A stretch of DNA of 64,000 bases, from NCBI RefSeq assembly GCF_965229915.1, contig NZ_CBDDJZ010000001.1, forward strand, positions 310,001 to 374,000. Reading direction: 5' to 3'. This document shows positions 8,145 to 16,325 of this stretch, piece by piece. Both the position numbers and the translations under genes were made by a program. Within the stretch, counting starts at the first letter, position 1; every line of letters starts with the position of its first letter. The notes beneath the pieces are model-generated. The model was not told the origin of the DNA. It made no database searches and saw only the letters and a list, made by a program, of their open reading frames with translations. This DNA is from Marinoscillum sp965229915 (GTDB taxonomy: Bacteria; Bacteroidota; Bacteroidia; Cytophagales; Cyclobacteriaceae).

Positions 8145-8851
8145 ATCAGCTCTTACTACAACTACTTCTGGCTCATATCATTGGCGACTTTTTGATCCAG
8201 CCCAAAAAGTGGGTAGAAAGTAAGCAAAAACATGCCGTACGCTCCAGATACTTGTACCTTCATTTGTTGGTACACCTATTGGCATTACTGGCTACTCTAC
8301 AGTTTCAGATTGGTCAGTATTGGCAAGTGATTGTTATTATCATCATCACACACTACGCCATAGATCTGAGCAAAATATATCTCCAACGCCATGTCAACAG
8401 GGTTTTACTCTTTGCCCTCGATCAGTTGGCACACTTGGTGGTCATTCTGCTTATATGCCATGCGTACGATCCTTTCGACATAGGTGGGCTTAACATATCA
8501 CAACCGCAGCTACTTCTGACACTGATTGCCTTGCTCTGCCTCACTTCGGTAGCATCTATCATTATTAAAGTGATCACCAGTCAGTGGAAGTTTAAAGAAA
8601 AGAAATCGCTGAAAGGTGCGGGAGCTTACATTGGTATGTTGGAGCGCTTGTTTGTTTTTCTATTCATTATCTATGACCAATGGGAAGCAATTGGCTTTCT
8701 GATTACCGCCAAATCTGTGTTTCGTTTCGGTGATCTTTCCAAAGCAAAGGATCGAAAACTCACGGAATATATTCTTATCGGCACACTTCTCAGCTTTGCA
8801 TTGGCCGTGATCATAGGACTCACTTACTTGTACTTACTGCAACAGATATAA
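8141..8851 (+). CDS. DUF3307 polytopic membrane protein
   Basis: The 236-residue protein has about seven hydrophobic segments and the DUF3307 opening AHIIGDFLIQP. In its first 100 residues, polar residues occur as four pairs spaced i,i+4: His12/Asp16, His41/His45, His71/Asp75 and Asp94/His98. In helices each pair would lie on one face, the pattern of an intramembrane metal site as in membrane-bound metal-dependent hydrolases; enzymatic activity is inferred. It overlaps the SatD gene by 4 bp, and this pairing is known in other genomes. It could be the membrane output of whatever the SatD protein senses or makes. It ends directly against the convergent DUF885 gene. Confidence 0.85.
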   Translation: MNQLLLQLLLAHIIGDFLIQPKKWVESKQKHAVRSRYLYLHLLVHLLALLATLQFQIGQYWQVIVIIIITHYAIDLSKIYLQRHVNRVLLFALDQLAHLVVILLICHAYDPFDIGGLNISQPQLLLTLIALLCLTSVASIIIKVITSQWKFKEKKSLKGAGAYIGMLERLFVFLFIIYDQWEAIGFLITAKSVFRFGDLSKAKDRKLTEYILIGTLLSFALAVIIGLTYLYLLQQI

Positions 8852-10570
8852 TTACCTCAAATTCTCTTGAATATATCTTTCCACCTCTGTGCGCAGCTCA
8901 TCCAGCGGTATAGATCCATTTGCTAGGATTACTTCATGGAACTGCTGTAAATCAAAATTCGCTCCCAGTTCTTGCTCTGCCTTAGCCCGCAATGATTTGA
9001 TGGTTAGTTCCCCTATTTTGTAACTGACAGCCTGCCCAGGCCAACCAATGTATCGATCAATCTCAGTTTTCACTTCATGAAGGGAAAGCGCAGTGTTGTT
9101 GGCTAAGAAATCGAGAGCTTGCTGACGCGACCATCCCTGGTAGTGCAGCCCTACATCCACCACCAGCCTGCAAGCACGCCACATCTCATAAGTGTACCTG
9201 CCAAAAAGCTCATATGGAGTAGTGTACATTCCCATCTCCTCTCCTAAATACTCCGCATACAATCCCCATCCCTCTCCATATGCACTGATGTAGTAATTCT
9301 TCCGGAAGTCAGGAATATCAGTGGTCAACTCAGCTGCCACCATGATCCCCAGGTGATGACCGGGGACCGCCTCATGCAAAGTCAATGCAGGCAGCGTATA
9401 AAAAGGCCTGCTGGAAAGATCGTAAGTGTTGACCCAATAGGTCCCAGGTCGATTCTGACTTCTACTCCCAGGCACATACCTCCCTCCTGTGTAATTGGGA
9501 GCAATGGACATGGGAACAGGAGCCACTGTAAAGGGCAATTCGTACAGCGTCTTGAACAATCTAGGCAGCTGGCCTTCTGCTTTCTTGCTGAGCCAGGCAG
9601 CATGATTCAATAGCTCCTGAGCACTTCCAGCATAGAACTGTGGATCTGTACGGAGAAACTCAATGAAGTCTTCAAAACCACCTTCAAATCCAACATCTTC
9701 AATGACCTGCTCCATTAGTGAACGAATACGGATCACCTCTGACTGTCCCAAAGCAAATACCGAGTCTGGAGTAAGGTCTTGAGTAGTATAAAACTGAATA
9801 CGATCTTCATAGTACTTTTTACCATTACTTACACTGCTGATTCCAGGACTAGCTGGTGCTTTTGGTAGGTACTCGGATACCAGGAAATCCTTTAGCTGCT
9901 GGTAACGAGGCATCAGTTCCTTCCTGATGATAGATCGGCCATTGTTTTGCAATTTGGTTTGTTGCTCATCGGGTATGGCATTTGAAAAAGTGATATATGG
10001 TTGGTAAAAAACCTGATTCTCTACCGCTCCTAACCATGGTTCCAACAAAGAAATAGTATTCTCGACGATGACCTTTGGACGCATCACACCAGCATCAACT
10101 CCCTTTTTAAGTAATTCCAGATTGTAATCAAGATACACCCCAAATGAGCGCATCCACTGCTCATAGTTAGTATAGTCATCCGTAGTGCCAAACGATCGAT
10201 TGCTCAGACTAAATGTAGGATTATTGTAAAAACCGCCTTCGGCATTGAACGGCATCAGGTATGTTTTGAATTTGACTGTACTTAGCTCATCATTCAGTTT
10301 CAATAACAACGTGGAGCGGGTTATTTGATCTTGGCGGGAAAGTAAGGCTGGGTCCATCCTATCCAGTGTTTCAAGCTCTTTTTCCTTAGCCTTTGCCTGT
10401 GTGATCACCTGCTCCTCTCGTAAGAAATAGTAACGATTAGATGAACGGCTCTCATCATATACCTGATCTATGGAATCCAGGTTGGCAAGTACATTCAGTA
10501 GAGTGGAATTGCTCTGAGCTCCAAGCAAGGTAAAAACAAACATCAAGACACAAGAAAGAGTAGACTTCAT
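8852..10570 (-). CDS. DUF885 family secreted peptidase-like protein
   Basis: The 572-residue protein has a signal peptide (MKSTLSCVLMFVFTLLGAQS) and the whole-length DUF885 fold. Its diagnostic motif LHEAVPGHHLG (about 396-406) provides a His-Glu-x5-His-His zinc-site pattern like that of gluzincin-type metallopeptidases. A downstream EGWGLYAE segment supplies the third acidic ligand region. The enzyme is expected to be exported to the periplasm or outside and to cleave peptides, though substrates are unknown. It is transcribed alone; its promoter lies in the short gap divergent from the pentapeptide-repeat gene. Confidence 0.9.
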   Translation of the reverse strand: MKSTLSCVLMFVFTLLGAQSNSTLLNVLANLDSIDQVYDESRSSNRYYFLREEQVITQAKAKEKELETLDRMDPALLSRQDQITRSTLLLKLNDELSTVKFKTYLMPFNAEGGFYNNPTFSLSNRSFGTTDDYTNYEQWMRSFGVYLDYNLELLKKGVDAGVMRPKVIVENTISLLEPWLGAVENQVFYQPYITFSNAIPDEQQTKLQNNGRSIIRKELMPRYQQLKDFLVSEYLPKAPASPGISSVSNGKKYYEDRIQFYTTQDLTPDSVFALGQSEVIRIRSLMEQVIEDVGFEGGFEDFIEFLRTDPQFYAGSAQELLNHAAWLSKKAEGQLPRLFKTLYELPFTVAPVPMSIAPNYTGGRYVPGSRSQNRPGTYWVNTYDLSSRPFYTLPALTLHEAVPGHHLGIMVAAELTTDIPDFRKNYYISAYGEGWGLYAEYLGEEMGMYTTPYELFGRYTYEMWRACRLVVDVGLHYQGWSRQQALDFLANNTALSLHEVKTEIDRYIGWPGQAVSYKIGELTIKSLRAKAEQELGANFDLQQFHEVILANGSIPLDELRTEVERYIQENLR

Positions 10571-10602
10571 TGGTATAATTAGTTAGGTTTTATAAATCTA
10601 AA

Positions 10603-10610
10603 CATCTTTG
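10603..10610 (+). promoter_or_regulatory. Promoter-like box CATCTTTG before the pentapeptide-repeat gene
   Basis: This matches TAnnTTTG at all fixed positions except the first base. It is 19 bases upstream of the ATG at 10630, predicting a leader of about 12 nt. No -33 element is evident. Confidence 0.3.
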
Positions 10611-10629
10611 AGGCGTCAACTAAAAAATC

Positions 10630-11193
10630 ATGAGTAAAGCCTATTTTGACGAAGAAGTATTTGAAGGAATGGAAAAGGAACTGCAGCCAGGTGAATATAC
10701 TGACTGTCAATTTGTAAGGTGTTCACTTGCTAACTCAGATCTGTCAGGATACGTTTTCGAAGATTGTGAATTCACAGAATGTGACCTCAGTAACATCAAA
10801 CTGAAGGATACTGCGCTGAAGAACGTAAAATTTGATCAATGCAAAATGATTGGGTTACAATTTCATGATTGTCATGAATTTCTGTTGGAAATGTCTTTTA
10901 ACCAGTGTCAGCTAGACTATTCTTCATTCAATGGTCTCAAAATCCCCAATACACAGTTCACTAAATGTGAGTGCAAGGAAGTGGATTTTGAAAACTCCAA
11001 TTTGAGTAAATCCGTATTCAAAGAAACCGACTTGCAAGGGGCTGTCTTCATCAATTGCGACCTAAGTAGAGCGAACTTTACCACCGCTAACAATTTCTCC
11101 ATCAATCCAGCAAATAATATTTTAAGAAAAGCAACTTTCTCAAGATTTAATGTAATAGGATTGATCAATCACTTAGATATTAATCTGAAATAA
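10630..11193 (+). CDS. Pentapeptide-repeat protein (Qnr/McbG-like)
   Basis: The 187-residue protein is built mainly of pentapeptide repeats with the A(D/N)LxX pattern, for example CEFTE-CDLSN and ANFTT, many with cysteine in the i-2 position. Such repeats form a right-handed quadrilateral beta-helix. The length and the break around HDCHEFLLEM in the middle resemble the Qnr/McbG group, in which two coils are joined through a hinge and mimic DNA to protect gyrase. Gyrase protection is only a possibility; many pentapeptide proteins have unrelated roles. It is a single-gene unit. Confidence 0.85.
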   Translation: MSKAYFDEEVFEGMEKELQPGEYTDCQFVRCSLANSDLSGYVFEDCEFTECDLSNIKLKDTALKNVKFDQCKMIGLQFHDCHEFLLEMSFNQCQLDYSSFNGLKIPNTQFTKCECKEVDFENSNLSKSVFKETDLQGAVFINCDLSRANFTTANNFSINPANNILRKATFSRFNVIGLINHLDINLK

Positions 11194-11249
11194 GCCTCAC
11201 AATTACCGCACACATAAATTCTAACCCGTAGAACCTACAGGACCTACCA

Positions 11250-11292
11250 TTTAAACGATGATCAGACCTTCCGAAGGCTATTAGTCGTTAAA
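11250..11292 (+). other. Imperfect hairpin in the leader of the 11324 gene
   Basis: TTTAAACGA at 11250-11258 can pair with TCGTTAAA at 11285-11292 with one bulged A. An inner CCTT/AAGG stem closes a CCG loop at 11267-11277. The hairpin lies between the pentapeptide gene and the next start codon and lacks a T-run, so it looks more like a transcript leader structure than an intrinsic terminator. Confidence 0.35.
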
Positions 11293-11323
11293 CCAAGCAG
11301 ATCAAAACTAAACTCAAACTAAA

Positions 11324-11905
11324 ATGAAAAAGGCAATTTTATCGATAGCCGTAGTGGCATTGGTATGCTCTACCGCTATCAGCAAAACAGACCCATCAAG
11401 CACCAATTCTTCCAGCAAATTATCCCTAAGCACAGTAAAAAACGCCCGGTTCGCACTGAACATGGCAACTGATAGTCCAGGAAAAGTCAGACTAAGAATT
11501 AGCGATGATCAGGGCAACTTGATCTTATCCCAGAAAGTGGATTTTGATAAATCCTTTAGCCTCCCAATAGACATGTCATCTATGAAGCAGGGCAATTATA
11601 TGGTGAAAGCTGAATCAGCAGAAATCTCTTTAGAGCAAGAGGTATTCATCAGCAAACTTCATGAAGATGATGTAGCTGCATTCCTCACTGACAATGGCAA
11701 CCGAAATTATTCACTTAGGGTATTTAGAGAAGATGTTCCTGTATCCATCAAAGTGCTGGACGATCGAGGAAACCTCTATTACAAAAACACTGAAATGTCC
11801 TCTCAAAATTTCACTCAAAAGTTTGACTTCTCCACAGTCGATACAGACGCGAAACTGGAGATTCACATAAGTGGTAAGAAAACCCGTATTGTGAAGGCAA
11901 TCTAA
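11324..11905 (+). CDS. Small secreted protein with two beta-sandwich-like repeats
   Basis: The 193-residue precursor has a signal peptide (MKKAILSIAVVALVCSTAIS). The mature part contains two similar modules. The first has VRLRISDDQGNLILSQ followed by LPIDMSSMKQGNYMV, and the second has VSIKVLDDRGNLYYKN followed by a FDFSTVDTDAKLEI strand. This looks like an internal duplication of an Ig-like or DUF3244-like beta-sandwich, reminiscent of type IX secretion C-terminal domains. It lacks the terminal Lys-rich signature that would make secretion by that route certain. Function is unknown. It ends before a terminator shared with the convergent LysE gene. Confidence 0.75.
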   Translation: MKKAILSIAVVALVCSTAISKTDPSSTNSSSKLSLSTVKNARFALNMATDSPGKVRLRISDDQGNLILSQKVDFDKSFSLPIDMSSMKQGNYMVKAESAEISLEQEVFISKLHEDDVAAFLTDNGNRNYSLRVFREDVPVSIKVLDDRGNLYYKNTEMSSQNFTQKFDFSTVDTDAKLEIHISGKKTRIVKAI

Positions 11906-11930
11906 GAAATTAAGAAATCCTCTTCATATC

Positions 11931-11972
11931 AAGGTACCTTGTGGGTTATGCCCCCTGGTACCTTTATTTTTT
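11931..11972. terminator. Bidirectional intrinsic terminator
   Basis: AAGGTACC at 11931-11938 pairs with GGTACCTT at 11957-11964. An inner GGG/CCC pair is possible, and TTATTTTTT follows on the plus strand. It lies between the ends of convergent genes, so it can stop the small secreted-protein gene and perhaps the LysE gene. Confidence 0.75.
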
Positions 11973-12600
11973 AATTCAACACATAATTGTCTACCAAAAA
12001 ATAGATCATCTGGCAACCAAATAGAATCAAAATAACACCCACAGATCGATTGAGAATCAAGATCTTCTTAGGGGTAACCGCAGCTCTTAATCGGTAAGCC
12101 AAAAATGCTTTGATGATATCCGTCGACAGGATGGTCGTGAGTACTCCGGCGAAGAAATAAACCTGTTGGATAAATGAGTAATCATAATTGGAAGCGACCA
12201 ACCCGATAATGCTCACCCAAAAAACAATTAAAAATGGGTTCAGCCCATTCAAAACAAAGCCTTTTAATACATACTTCAAGTAGGAAAGGTCTTTTTTGGT
12301 CTCTATTTCATTCTTATAAATCCGAGGCTTTTTAAACCAACTGTACACACCATACAAAATCAGAATGATGGTACCGATAATCCCCAGCCACATTCTAGTT
12401 TGTTTCTCTTCCAGCAGTGAGGCAACTCCCATCAATGCCAGATATACATAGAGAATATCGCTAAGACTAATACCTACAGCAAGTAACACGGCTTTTTTGA
12501 ACCCTTTTTGCACACTGGTTTGTAACAGTGCAAAGAAAGCAGGTCCAAGAAGAACTATGAACACAAGACCTGATAGTAATCCTGTAAAGTAAGGATGCAT
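11971..12600 (-). CDS. LysE/RhtB-family exporter
   Basis: The 209-residue membrane protein has about six hydrophobic segments. The LysE-family N-terminal pattern is present: FTGLLSGLVFIVLLGPAFFA, followed by a basic GFKKA loop and a conserved GISLSD. A central FVLNGLNPFLIVFW segment supplies the NPK-like asparagine-proline. Members export amino acids or derivatives. The ATG at 12600 is chosen because it overlaps the GH3-family gene stop by one base (TAATG), while the longer frame would lie inside that gene. Coupling suggests the exporter handles the ligase's substrate or product. Confidence 0.88.
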   Translation of the reverse strand: MHPYFTGLLSGLVFIVLLGPAFFALLQTSVQKGFKKAVLLAVGISLSDILYVYLALMGVASLLEEKQTRMWLGIIGTIILILYGVYSWFKKPRIYKNEIETKKDLSYLKYVLKGFVLNGLNPFLIVFWVSIIGLVASNYDYSFIQQVYFFAGVLTTILSTDIIKAFLAYRLRAAVTPKKILILNRSVGVILILFGCQMIYFLVDNYVLN

Positions 12601-14153
12601 TAGAAGTTCTGTTTTTGGTCTGACAGAAAGCTTTTCCAATTCTCGGATTTCTCTTTCTTCAAAACTCTCGGAAACTTATTCTGACCTCCCTCCTTGCCTT
12701 GCTTTTTCATCCAGTCATAAAACACAGCTGATGGCAACACGTTGACTGAGAAGTCTTTGAGTGCGTGACCTCTTTCTACTTTGTAATCGTCATTTAAGGA
12801 CATTAGCTTTTCGTCTAGTGATTTGGTCAACAATGGCTCGTCTACTTCATCATCAGTGCCAATGTACCAGCGATGAGCAAACAAACTTCCACTCGGCTCA
12901 CCTATCACTGTAAACTCACGAATGTCAATATTGAGCTCTTCGCTTACCAGCTCTATTGCCTTGTTCATGTTGTCCAGTGACAAATGTTCGCCACACAAGC
13001 TGAGGAAATGTTTGGTGCGACCCGTTATTTGAATCTCTGCTTCCTCAACCGAGGCAAATTTAATAACATCTCCAATAAGGTATCTCCAAGTACCAGCATT
13101 CGTTGTTAGTAACAAAGCATACTCCTTATTCTCTTCGACCTGTCCTATATGATAAGTCTCAGGGTTACCCCGTATGGACCCATCTTCATCAAAGTTTTTA
13201 GAATTAAAAGGAACAAATTCATAGAATATGCCATTATTCAAAACCAATTTCATTGATTTTCGATCTGGAAAAGCCTGAAAAGCAATGAAGCCCTCACTGG
13301 CCAGATAGGTCTCCATGTAAATTAGTGGGTGTGCCACCAGCTTCTCAAACCCCTTTTTGTAAGGTTCAAAAGAGACGCCTCCATGAACAAAGATTTTTAA
13401 GTTTGGCCAGATATCATGAATAGTCTTCACTCCATAGTAATTGACTATTTTTTCCATCAATATCTGTAACCATGCTGGCACCCCAACTATGATTCCTATA
13501 TCCCAATCTTTAGCTTTCTTGGTAATATCATCGAGTTTAGAACCCCAATCGCTTGTCTTGGCTATTTTTTTGCCCGGTTTATAAAAGTGTTGGAACCAGA
13601 AAGGAATTTGGGCTGCCGTGATCCCACTCAGATCTCCTTCGAAATAAGTTCCATGCTTTCTCAGGTTGGTACTTCCTCCAAGCATAAGGATTCCTTTCGT
13701 AAACAGTTCATTGGGCAATTCATATCTGGATAGTGATAAAATCTGCCTGACACTCGTTCTCCGTATGGACTTGATCATGTCTTTCGTGATGGGAATGTAC
13801 TTGGAAGTAGCCCCGGAAGTACCACTGCTCAGTGCGAAATACTTGATCTTACCAGGATAGCAAACGTCTCGCTTTCCATTCTTAGCCTCTTGCCACCACT
13901 CATCAAAAATTTTATCATAATCAAATAGCGGAACATGCTGGCAGTATTCGGTATAAAACTGATCTACCCGACCTTTTTTAAACGACTTGAGAATCGTACC
14001 AAACTGATATTTCTCTCCAAACCTTGTTTGCTTAGAGTGAATCAGCAGTTTTCTCAGCTCTTGCTTTTGTAAATCCAGCGGAGATGTATATTGTTGCTCA
14101 AGGCTCTCGCCAAGGGTGATCCCTTTTTTCAGCAGCGTACCTAAAATTGCCAT
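12600..14153 (-). CDS. GH3-family acyl-acid amido synthetase
   Basis: The 517-residue protein is a full-length member of the GH3 family, named after plant auxin-conjugating enzymes. ATP-binding motifs are visible: LSSGTSGATSKYIPIT (about 108-123), then YLASEG near 285 and YLIGDVIKF near 356, followed by a C-terminal lid with a GRTKHFLSLCGEHLS segment. Plant homologues adenylate a carboxylic acid and join it to an amino acid. The bacterial enzymes' substrates are mostly unknown. Its stop is fused to the start of a LysE-type amino-acid exporter gene, which fits an amino-acid-related product. Confidence 0.9.
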   Translation of the reverse strand: MAILGTLLKKGITLGESLEQQYTSPLDLQKQELRKLLIHSKQTRFGEKYQFGTILKSFKKGRVDQFYTEYCQHVPLFDYDKIFDEWWQEAKNGKRDVCYPGKIKYFALSSGTSGATSKYIPITKDMIKSIRRTSVRQILSLSRYELPNELFTKGILMLGGSTNLRKHGTYFEGDLSGITAAQIPFWFQHFYKPGKKIAKTSDWGSKLDDITKKAKDWDIGIIVGVPAWLQILMEKIVNYYGVKTIHDIWPNLKIFVHGGVSFEPYKKGFEKLVAHPLIYMETYLASEGFIAFQAFPDRKSMKLVLNNGIFYEFVPFNSKNFDEDGSIRGNPETYHIGQVEENKEYALLLTTNAGTWRYLIGDVIKFASVEEAEIQITGRTKHFLSLCGEHLSLDNMNKAIELVSEELNIDIREFTVIGEPSGSLFAHRWYIGTDDEVDEPLLTKSLDEKLMSLNDDYKVERGHALKDFSVNVLPSAVFYDWMKKQGKEGGQNKFPRVLKKEKSENWKSFLSDQKQNF

Positions 14154-14250
14154 AGCCAGTTACTTTTCAAGAGTGTAATTTTACATTAATTTGTTCTACT
14201 ACCGTCTAAGTTGTTAAAGTAAACCAACAAGTGTACAAACCAAACCAGGA

Positions 14251-14928
14251 ATGAGCAAAATAGCAGACAACTTAAGAAAACTTAACACAGAGCTCGAGCC
14301 ATATAACGCACGCCTCATTGCCGTGAGCAAAACCAAACCCGTCAATGATATCAAGGAAGCTTACGAAGCGGGTCATCGCGATTTTGGAGAGAATAAAGCT
14401 CAAGAAATGACCGAAAAGCATGATAAGTTACCATCAGACATTCGGTGGCATATGATTGGGCACTTACAGCGCAATAAGGTCAAATACATTGCTCCTTATG
14501 TATACCTCATCCATTCCGTAGATAGCGAAAAACTTCTACGAATGATCGATAAGGAAGCAGTGAAAAGCGACCGTATGATCAATTGCCTACTTCAGGTACA
14601 CATAGCTGAAGAGAGTACCAAGTTTGGTTTTGATGAGCAAGAATTGACCACTCTTTTGGAGAACGAATTACTGAAAGAAGTTCCCAATGTGCGAGTGGTT
14701 GGTCTTATGGGCATGGCGACCAATACTGATAATGAAGCCCAGGTAATTCGCGAATTTCAGGGATTGAAACTGCTGTATGATGACCTACAGGACAAATACC
14801 GCTCAGACCATTTCAACCTAAAGTACCTCTCAATGGGCATGAGTGGTGACTACTCAATCGCCCTGGAATGTGGTAGCAATATGGTCAGAATAGGGAGTTC
14901 AATATTTGGAGAACGAAATTATGGGTAA
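14251..14928 (+). CDS. YggS-family pyridoxal phosphate homeostasis protein
   Basis: The 225-residue protein is an alanine-racemase-fold, PLP-binding protein without a known enzymatic step. The PLP lysine is Lys27 in LIAVSKTKP. The FGENKAQE, WHMIGHLQRNK, HSVDS and FGFDEQE motifs follow in family order. The C-terminal LSMGMSGDYSIALECGSNMVRIG segment is the phosphate-binding region. The family keeps free PLP and amino-acid pools balanced. The next gene begins 8 bp before this one ends. Confidence 0.95.
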   Translation: MSKIADNLRKLNTELEPYNARLIAVSKTKPVNDIKEAYEAGHRDFGENKAQEMTEKHDKLPSDIRWHMIGHLQRNKVKYIAPYVYLIHSVDSEKLLRMIDKEAVKSDRMINCLLQVHIAEESTKFGFDEQELTTLLENELLKEVPNVRVVGLMGMATNTDNEAQVIREFQGLKLLYDDLQDKYRSDHFNLKYLSMGMSGDYSIALECGSNMVRIGSSIFGERNYG

Positions 14929-15295
14929 AAGACACTTAATCATCGGAAGTATACTAGGAGCACTTGCAGTAGGACTGGGAGCATTTGGTGCTCACGGATT
15001 GGAAGATACACTGGAGGCTAATGGACGGGTGGACACATTCGAAACTGCTGTACAGTACCACATGTTTCATACACTGGCCATTTTAATGGTGGGAATACTG
15101 ATGCAACAAAAAACTCACCAATTATTAAAACTGGTGAGTTTCCTATTTTTGATGGGCATCCTTATTTTCTCAGGATCCCTGTACGTTTTATCAATCACCA
15201 ACCTGACAGTACTTGGATCCATCACACCTCTGGGTGGTGTATCCTTTATTGGAGGTTGGATATTGTTGATTGTATATCTTGTGAAGACTTACTGA
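14921..15295 (+). CDS. DUF423 small membrane protein
   Basis: The 124-residue protein has four hydrophobic segments and the family opening GALAVGLGAFGAHGLE, followed by FETAVQYHMFHTLAI. The ATG at 14921 overlaps the YggS gene by 8 bp and gives the usual length; the frame is open a little further upstream. The family is widespread and uncharacterised. It ends overlapping the DUF1573 gene by 7 bp on the opposite strand. Confidence 0.9.
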   Translation: MGKRHLIIGSILGALAVGLGAFGAHGLEDTLEANGRVDTFETAVQYHMFHTLAILMVGILMQQKTHQLLKLVSFLFLMGILIFSGSLYVLSITNLTVLGSITPLGGVSFIGGWILLIVYLVKTY

Positions 15296-15711
15296 CCATC
15301 CTCAGCCTCAGCTTGTTGAGGCTTCACATTGGCAGTGATCTTGATTCTCTCAGTGCTGTTAACCGCATTGGAAAGTACAGTGATTATTTTATTTTGTACA
15401 CCCATTTTACCTCTACTGTTGAATCTGATAGTCATTTCAGCAGTTTCGCCAGGAGCAAGAGGCTCTCTGTTCCAATCTGGTGCGGTACATCCACATGAAG
15501 TCCTTACATTGGAGATCACCAAGGCCTCATTGCCAGTGTTCTCATACTTAAAAATGTGAGTAACCACATCACCTTGCGTGATGTCACCAAATGCATGTGA
15601 AGCTTCAGCAAAAGTGATTTTGGGTCCATTTTGGTCCTTTTCTTCGTCGGCACTCTGTGCCACTACACCAAACCCTACGAATAAAATGAATAAACTTGCT
15701 AATACTCTCAT
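15289..15711 (-). CDS. DUF1573 secreted protein
   Basis: The 140-residue precursor has a signal peptide (MRVLASLFILFVGFGVVAQS) and one DUF1573 domain. It shows the family motifs HAFGDITQGDVVTHIFKYENTG, split by a strand, and SCGCTAPDW, containing two cysteines separated by glycine. These Ig-like domains are abundant in Bacteroidota and probably mediate binding at the cell surface; function is unknown. The reverse strand upstream has TACCTTTA, one base from the -7 consensus. Confidence 0.88.
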   Translation of the reverse strand: MRVLASLFILFVGFGVVAQSADEEKDQNGPKITFAEASHAFGDITQGDVVTHIFKYENTGNEALVISNVRTSCGCTAPDWNREPLAPGETAEMTIRFNSRGKMGVQNKIITVLSNAVNSTERIKITANVKPQQAEAEDGQ

Positions 15712-15771
15712 AGTCTTGATTCTGATTTTTCAGTAAAGGTAACGAAGAGTTGAATAATATGTTGGTAAATC

Positions 15772-16272
15772 ATGAGTGAATCAGTCAGTAAGCAGCTCTA
15801 CGAGCAAAAAGTCCGGGTCAGAATCTGTGGTATCTTGCAAGAAGGAGATGCCATTTTGCTATTGAAACACGAAGGGATCGGCAGTGCTGGATATATCTGG
15901 TCTCCACCAGGAGGTGGATTGGAATTCGACGAAAACGCTCAAGAAACACTTGTCAGAGAGTTTCAAGAAGAGACTGGCCTAATCATTCGCGTCAAAGAGA
16001 TGCTCTTTGTAAATGAGTTTAAAACTGACACTCACCATGCAATTGAATTGTTTTTTCGGGTTGAACAGGTTTCAGGGGAGCTTAAATTGGGAGAAGATCC
16101 TGAAGTACCAAAAGATGAACAGATTCTATCAGAGCTCAAATGGTTGTCATTTGAAGCGCTTCAACACATACCAAATCAGCATCTTCACAATATTTTTCAT
16201 GAATTAGAACATCCCAGCATGATACTGGAATCATCAGGCTTTTATAAATTTGAAGGTATTTCAAAAAAATAG
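15772..16272 (+). CDS. Nudix hydrolase
   Basis: The 166-residue protein contains a complete Nudix box (GGLEFDENAQETLVREFQEE plus TGL), which matches GX5EX7REUXEEXGU. It hydrolyses a nucleoside diphosphate linked to another moiety; the substrate cannot be read from sequence. The preceding SPPGGG turn and the C-terminal SELKWLSFEAL strand are typical of stand-alone housecleaning Nudix enzymes. It is followed after 53 bp by a gene for a pilin-like protein. Confidence 0.92.
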   Translation: MSESVSKQLYEQKVRVRICGILQEGDAILLLKHEGIGSAGYIWSPPGGGLEFDENAQETLVREFQEETGLIIRVKEMLFVNEFKTDTHHAIELFFRVEQVSGELKLGEDPEVPKDEQILSELKWLSFEALQHIPNQHLHNIFHELEHPSMILESSGFYKFEGISKK

Positions 16273-16325
16273 GGTTTTACTAACAACCTAATTATCCTTA
16301 TTATTGCAAAAAACCTAAACAGTAA

